Part shown: positions 52,397-53,141 of the stretch, piece by piece | How the letters are laid out: each line of letters begins with the position of its first letter | Position numbering within the stretch: the first letter of the stretch is position 1 | DNA from: Dehalococcoidia bacterium | Lineage (GTDB): Bacteria; Chloroflexota; Dehalococcoidia; UBA3495 | Length of the DNA stretch: 53,141 bases | Reading direction: 5' to 3' | Assembly (NCBI GenBank): GCA_030753265.1 | Contig: JASMCQ010000046.1 | Coordinates: 1 to 53,141, forward strand | Program-made: the position numbers and the translations under genes | Notes under the pieces: model-generated | Told to the model about the DNA's origin: nothing | What the model saw: only the letters and a program-made list of their open reading frames with translations | Databases searched by the model: none

Positions 52397-52609
52397 ATGG
52401 CCAAGACAGGGCAGTTCACGGCGGTGATCGAGAGTGAGGGCGACGGCTACGTGGCCTTGTGTCCAGAGTTGGACATCGCCAGCCAGGGTAACACCATCGA
52501 GGAGGCCCGGAGCAACCTACAGGAGGCGCTGGAGGGGGTTTTCGAAGCGGCCAGCCCCGAAGAAACCCGAGAGCGTTTCCATACCGAGGTGTACGTCATC
52601 CGCCTTTAG
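52397..52609 (+). CDS. HicB-like antitoxin (type II toxin-antitoxin)
   Basis: A 70-residue HicB-type protein with the partial RNase-H-like fold: GQFTAVIESEGDGYVALCPE, ASQGNTIEEARSNLQEALEG and a short acidic tail ending VYVIRL. HicB normally binds and blocks the HicA RNase. The only trace of hicA is a stub directly downstream. AGAGGTAAAGGC precedes the ATG. With the toxin gone, this is an orphan antitoxin that might still neutralise HicA toxins made elsewhere or repress its own promoter. Confidence 0.85.
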   Translation: MAKTGQFTAVIESEGDGYVALCPELDIASQGNTIEEARSNLQEALEGVFEAASPEETRERFHTEVYVIRL

Positions 52610-52616
52610 GTAACGA

Positions 52617-52682
52617 TTGGCTAGGCTGCTCGTGCTTTCGGGCCGGGCGACGTGCCGAGCCCTAGCCGAGTACGTCAACGGC
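52617..52682 (+). pseudogene. Truncated hicA toxin stub
   Basis: From a TTG at 52617, 7 bp after hicB, the frame reads MARLLVLSGRATCRALAEY. This is the N-terminal helix of HicA/YcfA-type mRNA interferases (usual form: LxVLSGREVxRALxxxGF). Similarity ends after about 20 residues, before the catalytic GSHxxxR region. The frame then runs into the promoter of the next gene. The toxin has been lost by deletion. Confidence 0.7.
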
Positions 52683-52702
52683 ACCCCCCCCTCCCCTTGC
52701 TT

Positions 52703-52731
52703 TTGCAACATCTCCCCTCCCGCGCTATACT
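52703..52731 (+). promoter_or_regulatory. Promoter of the DUF4395-like gene
   Basis: TTGCAA (52703-52708) and TATACT (52726-52731) are 17 bp apart, and the ATG follows about 30 bp later. Confidence 0.65.
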
Positions 52732-52761
52732 GCGCCTTAACTCAAAGCAAGGAGGATACCT

Positions 52762-53141
52762 ATGGCAACAAAGGGCCGGCTCCTCTCCACTGCAAGACTG
52801 AACCGCCTTCACGCTCAAGGCTATTTCGACATCTCAGATGCAGACCTTTCCGACCTCGCCTTCGGGAATAGGTTCGCCTATATCCTTTGTGTCACGATCA
52901 CGGCTATCGGCGTGGCTACAGCCAATATCCCCACTCTTCTAGTGATGACCGCAATTGCGTTTTTGGGAGTTGTCCTTCCGAACCATCCCTTTGACTACGT
53001 CTATAACCACGTATTGCGGGGCGCGCTAAAGAAACCCAAGCTGCCCCGTCGCTCCAGGCAGCTCAAATTCACCTGCGTGATGGCTACATTATGGCTCATT
53101 GCCACGGTATTGTTATTCAATGCCGACCTTACCGCGGCCGG
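52762..53141 (+). CDS. DUF4395-like membrane protein (cut by the window end)
   Basis: 126 codons are visible and the frame is open at the right edge. After a polar N-terminus (RLNRLHAQGYFDISDADLSD) come hydrophobic segments: about residues 37-70, with AYILCVTITAIGVATAN and LLVMTAIAFLGVVLP, and a third near 108-122 (CVMATLWLIATVLLF). Between them is HPFDYVYNHVLRG. The pattern resembles DUF4395 proteins, which have NRF near the first membrane helix and a P-x-D/Y-x-Y loop. Function is unknown. GGAGG lies about 6 nt before the ATG. The assignment is tentative. Confidence 0.65.
   Translation, partial: MATKGRLLSTARLNRLHAQGYFDISDADLSDLAFGNRFAYILCVTITAIGVATANIPTLLVMTAIAFLGVVLPNHPFDYVYNHVLRGALKKPKLPRRSRQLKFTCVMATLWLIATVLLFNADLTAA

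Overview
The window is high-GC bacterial chromosome with two ends cut inside genes (rpoB on the left, a DUF4395-like membrane gene on the right). Housekeeping genes (rpoB, dnaA, mutS, lipB, thiI) lie among catabolic families: hydantoinase-type amidohydrolase, paired CaiB/BaiF CoA-transferases, MmgE/PrpD, MaoC/FAS1-type dehydratases, MFS carriers, a 2-oxoacid dehydrogenase, DUF1445 and a UGSC selenoprotein. From general knowledge of these families I infer an uncultured Chloroflexota, probably SAR202/Dehalococcoidia-like, living on oxidised or recalcitrant organic matter. No rRNA or tRNA in the window tests this.

Layout. 1-2.8 kb: rpoB (minus) behind its own near-consensus promoter. 3.1-9.4 kb: an MFS carrier, a hydantoinase, a lipoprotein cytochrome c, a PLP aminotransferase and an amidohydrolase-fold protein without metal ligands. 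9.7-13.5 kb: a DUF1800-DUF1501-NHL unit. 13.8-21 kb: MmgE/PrpD facing a plus-strand run of two CoA-transferases (only the second keeps the catalytic Asp), an MFS carrier and a fused FAS1-like/MaoC dehydratase. 21.2-26.7 kb: a minus-strand operon E1alpha-E1beta-E2-lipB plus an aminotransferase. 27.3-30.8 kb: dnaA, with three DnaA-box-like sites exactly 21 bp apart just after its stop, and a convergent PAP2/kinase-like fusion whose 3' end crosses that array and overlaps dnaA by 159 bp.

31-34.7 kb: a membrane protein, a degenerate Nudix protein, thiI and a squalene/phytoene synthase. 34.8-39.8 kb: DUF1445, a 'DGLPVVPP' protein, a discoidin-type lipoprotein, a FlaH/KaiC ATPase remnant, a cupin-like protein and a UGSC selenoprotein with an in-frame UGA (Sec103) and a perfect SECIS-type hairpin. 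40.2-46.8 kb: NuoE, NuoF and a large FDH/NuoG-like subunit without the catalytic Cys/Sec-His pair, followed by an FNR-type flavoprotein. This operon is interrupted by a small GxxExxY gene between imperfect inverted repeats. 47-49.7 kb: mutS. 49.9-53.1 kb: two MaoC-like genes, then a less GC-rich tail with a DHFR-fold reductase, a GNAT acetyltransferase, a HicB antitoxin with only a stub of hicA, and the DUF4395-like gene.

The most notable items are the recoded UGSC gene, the 21-bp-phased DnaA-box array (and a similar cluster near 15.5 kb), the FDH-like complex without its catalytic residues, the PAP2-kinase fusion, and several decayed relics that an automated annotation would miss. No CRISPR array, tRNA, rRNA or complete IS element was seen. 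All comparisons were made by eye without database searches.
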